Shown piece after piece: positions 61,861 to 64,000 of a stretch of DNA of 64,000 nt. The stretch is from Rahnella sikkimica (GTDB taxonomy: Bacteria > Pseudomonadota > Gammaproteobacteria > Enterobacterales > Enterobacteriaceae). The notes beneath the pieces were generated by a model. It searched no databases and was not told the DNA's origin. It worked only from the letters and a program-made list of their open reading frames with translations. The stretch is taken from contig NZ_CP019062.1 in assembly GCF_002951615.1 (NCBI RefSeq), positions 3,224,001-3,288,000 on the forward strand, written 5' to 3'. The position numbers and the translations under genes were made by a program. Every line of letters starts with the position of its first letter. Within the stretch, counting starts at the first letter, position 1.

Positions 61861-63936
61861 ATGACGCTATGGCGAAGACTGTTTTATCATCCCGAAGTTA
61901 ACTACGCGCTGCGCCAGACGCTGGTGTTATGCCTGCCTGTCGGTATTTGCTGGCTGTTTGGCAATCTGCAAATGGGTCTGCTGTTTTCCTTGTGCCCGGC
62001 CTGTTGCAACGTCGCCGGTCTCGATACTCCGCACAAACGCTTCTTTAAACGCCTGATTATCGGCGGCTCGTTGTTTGCCGTCAGCAGTATTCTGATGCAG
62101 GTCATGCTGGAAAACTGGCACATTCCCCTGCCGCTCATCATGTTAACGCTGGCTTTGCTGCTCGGCGTCACCGGCGAAATCAGCCCGCTGCACGCACGCT
62201 TATTGCCCGGCGCGCTGGTGGCCACCATCTTTACGCTGAGTATGGTCGGTGTGAGGCCGATGTGGCAGGCACCCGCGCTGTTTGCTGCGGGTACCGCCTG
62301 GTACGGGCTGTTTAACTGGGCGTGGTTCCGTATTTCCGAAGAACAGCCGATGCGCGAAACGCTCAGTCAGCTGTATTTGCAACTGGCGGATTATTTCGAA
62401 GCCAAGTACAGCCTGCTGACGCAACACACCGATCCGGAAACCGCCCTTCCGCCACTGCTCAAACGCCAGCAGCAGGTTATCGATCTGATTGCGTTGCTGT
62501 ATCAGCAACTGCACATGCTGCCGCAGCACGGGCATCATCATCACCACAAGCGGCTGTTCCAGCGTTTTCAGGTTGCGCTCGATTTGCAGGAACACATCAC
62601 GGTCAGCCTGCATCAGCCGGAAGAAGTCCAGAAACTGGTGGAAGAAAGCCATGCCGAAGCGGTGATCCGCCGGAATGCGCAGGTAATTTCCGCCCGTCTG
62701 CGCGTGATTGCGGACGATATTCTCTACCATCGCCTTTCCGAACGCTTCACCATGGCGAATGAGTTGGCAGCGCTGGAAAAAATTGCGGCGCAGAACCCGC
62801 AGAATCCGGTCGGCCAGTTCTGTTATTACCATTTCAGCCGTATCGCGCGACTGCTGCGGACGCAGCGTCCGCTGTATCGCCGCGATCTGATGAACTCCCA
62901 GCCGCGCCTGCCGTTCTGGCCTGCGGTAAAAAGCTATCTGTCTTTTAAATCTTCCGCCCTGCGCAATGCCGCACGTCTGGGGCTGATTCTGGCGATCGGC
63001 AGCAGCCTCGGGCTGTTCTTCAATCTGCCGAAACCCTACTGGATATTGCTGACCATCATGCTGGTCAGCCAGAACGGTTATAACGCCACGCGTGTGCGTA
63101 TCCAGCACCGTGCGCTCGGCACGCTGGCCGGTCTGCTGATTGCCGCCGGATTGCTGAAACTGGAGATGCCGGAAGGCATCACGCTGATTTGTATGCTGGT
63201 GGTGACGCTGATTTCCTACACGGTACTGCGCAAAAACTACGGGCTGGCGATGGTCGGGATGACGGTCACCGCCGTTTATACATTGCAGTTGCTGGCAATG
63301 AACGGCATCCATTTTCTGGTGCCGCGACTTATCGACACATTGATTGGCTGTGCGCTGGCCTTCGGCGGCACCATCTGGCTGTGGCCGCAATGGCAAAGTG
63401 GCCTGATGCGACAGAATGCCCATCAGGCGCTGGAAACGTATCAGAACGCCATCCGGCTTATCCTGCAGGAAAACCCTGACGCGTCGAAACTCGCGTACAC
63501 CCGGATGCAGGTCAATCAGGCGCACAACAAGCTCTTCACCTCGCTGAGCCAGGCGATGCAGGAACCGGGTTTTAACTCGCACTATCTGGCGGATATGCGT
63601 TTGTGGGTCACGCACAGTCAGTTTGTCGTTGAGCACATCAACGCGATGACGATTCTCGCCCGCGAGCATTACATGCTGCCGGAGAAGCTGGCGACGGAGT
63701 ATTTACAGACCTGCGAAATTGCGCTGCAAAGCTGTCAGCAACGGCTGCTGTACGACGGCCCCGGCAGCGAGAACAGCCTGTTTAATGCGCCGGAGCTGCA
63801 CCCTGACATGCCGCTGACCGAAATGGAGCGTCACCTGCGCAGGGTGATTTCGCATCTGAGTGTGATGCATACCATTTCGTCACTGGCGTGGAAGCAGAGG
63901 CCACACCACGGGGTCTGGCTGACGCGGCGGGCGTAA
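61861..63936 (+). CDS. yhfK: YhfK/YccS-family (FUSC-type) membrane protein
   Basis: This 691-residue protein has two membrane blocks (about 15-150 and 370-500), each with about five or six spans, and two cytoplasmic helical domains. This is the arrangement of the YccS/YhfK branch of the aromatic-acid exporter (FUSC) superfamily. Matching segments are GLLFSLCPACCNVAGLDTPH and ILLTIMLVSQNGYNATRVRI. Its function is not established. A HGHHHHHK run lies near residue 220 in the first cytoplasmic domain. It follows crp, as in E. coli. Confidence 0.9.
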   Translation: MTLWRRLFYHPEVNYALRQTLVLCLPVGICWLFGNLQMGLLFSLCPACCNVAGLDTPHKRFFKRLIIGGSLFAVSSILMQVMLENWHIPLPLIMLTLALLLGVTGEISPLHARLLPGALVATIFTLSMVGVRPMWQAPALFAAGTAWYGLFNWAWFRISEEQPMRETLSQLYLQLADYFEAKYSLLTQHTDPETALPPLLKRQQQVIDLIALLYQQLHMLPQHGHHHHHKRLFQRFQVALDLQEHITVSLHQPEEVQKLVEESHAEAVIRRNAQVISARLRVIADDILYHRLSERFTMANELAALEKIAAQNPQNPVGQFCYYHFSRIARLLRTQRPLYRRDLMNSQPRLPFWPAVKSYLSFKSSALRNAARLGLILAIGSSLGLFFNLPKPYWILLTIMLVSQNGYNATRVRIQHRALGTLAGLLIAAGLLKLEMPEGITLICMLVVTLISYTVLRKNYGLAMVGMTVTAVYTLQLLAMNGIHFLVPRLIDTLIGCALAFGGTIWLWPQWQSGLMRQNAHQALETYQNAIRLILQENPDASKLAYTRMQVNQAHNKLFTSLSQAMQEPGFNSHYLADMRLWVTHSQFVVEHINAMTILAREHYMLPEKLATEYLQTCEIALQSCQQRLLYDGPGSENSLFNAPELHPDMPLTEMERHLRRVISHLSVMHTISSLAWKQRPHHGVWLTRRA

Positions 63937-63960
63937 AAGGGGAGATCCCCTTTTATATCC
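63935..63960 (+). terminator. Hairpin after yhfK
   Basis: AAAAGGGG-AGAT-CCCCTTTT forms an 8-bp symmetrical stem immediately after the stop codon. It may be a terminator; the window ends 40 bases later with no further gene visible. Confidence 0.6.
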
Positions 63961-64000
63961 CCCGTTTAAGGGTTGGATCGAGAAGGTTTCGGTTTCTCAC

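Noticed and set aside
62200..63669. 489-residue minus-strand frame inside yhfK
   Set aside because: Glutamine/arginine-rich composition is typical of the reverse frame of a GC-rich gene, and the plus-strand protein is clearly conserved.

Overview
The window comes from the chromosome of an Enterobacterales bacterium. Gene order, protein sequences and small regulatory features follow the E. coli rrnD-to-crp region almost gene for gene. The mix of accessory genes suggests a Yersiniaceae genus such as Rahnella or a relative, but that genus call is inference.

Layout. At 1-510 (minus) lie the 5' end of a 16S rRNA gene and its P1/P2 promoters. From 633 to 10.5 kb is the conserved block yrdA, aroE, tsaC, yrdD, smg, dprA, def, fmt, rsmB, trkA, mscL, arfA, zntR. 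From 10.5 to 24.5 kb (minus) are the alpha, spc and S10 ribosomal operons, with recognisable leaders, promoters and terminators. Next come a lone prepilin peptidase, bfr/bfd, and the str operon (tuf, fusA, rpsG, rpsL) preceded by tusBCD and yheO. The block fkpA, slyX, slyD, yheV, kefB, kefG, yheS, yheT, yheU runs to 44.6 kb. It is interrupted between yheS and yheT by a telA/xpaC-like pair and a LysE-type exporter. prkB, yhfA, crp and a yhfK-type membrane protein close the window.

The main accessory region (44.6-59.1 kb) sits between yheU and prkB, which are adjacent in E. coli. Its first part is a 1375-residue PAAR/RHS polymorphic toxin with an AT-rich, cysteine-containing C-terminal tip, followed by a membrane-anchored candidate immunity gene. 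After that come a decayed 100-bp copy of the RHS core end and a second, homologous immunity gene, which together look like the scar of a previous toxin cassette. The second part is a catabolic operon, yiaK-yiaL-yiaX1-yiaX2-lyxK-sgbH-sgbU-sgbE, with a divergent IclR regulator. It should convert 2,3-diketo-L-gulonate (an L-ascorbate breakdown product) into D-xylulose 5-phosphate. It has the Klebsiella-type X1/X2 pair in place of the E. coli TRAP transporter.

The window also holds gene relics that standard annotation would miss: a 29-codon remnant of yhdN upstream of zntR, and M20D-peptidase and LysR remnants between prkB and yhfA. The arfA gene carries a 13-bp hairpin inside its coding region and a nominal stop codon inside mscL. 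This fits the known control of ArfA by non-stop mRNA.
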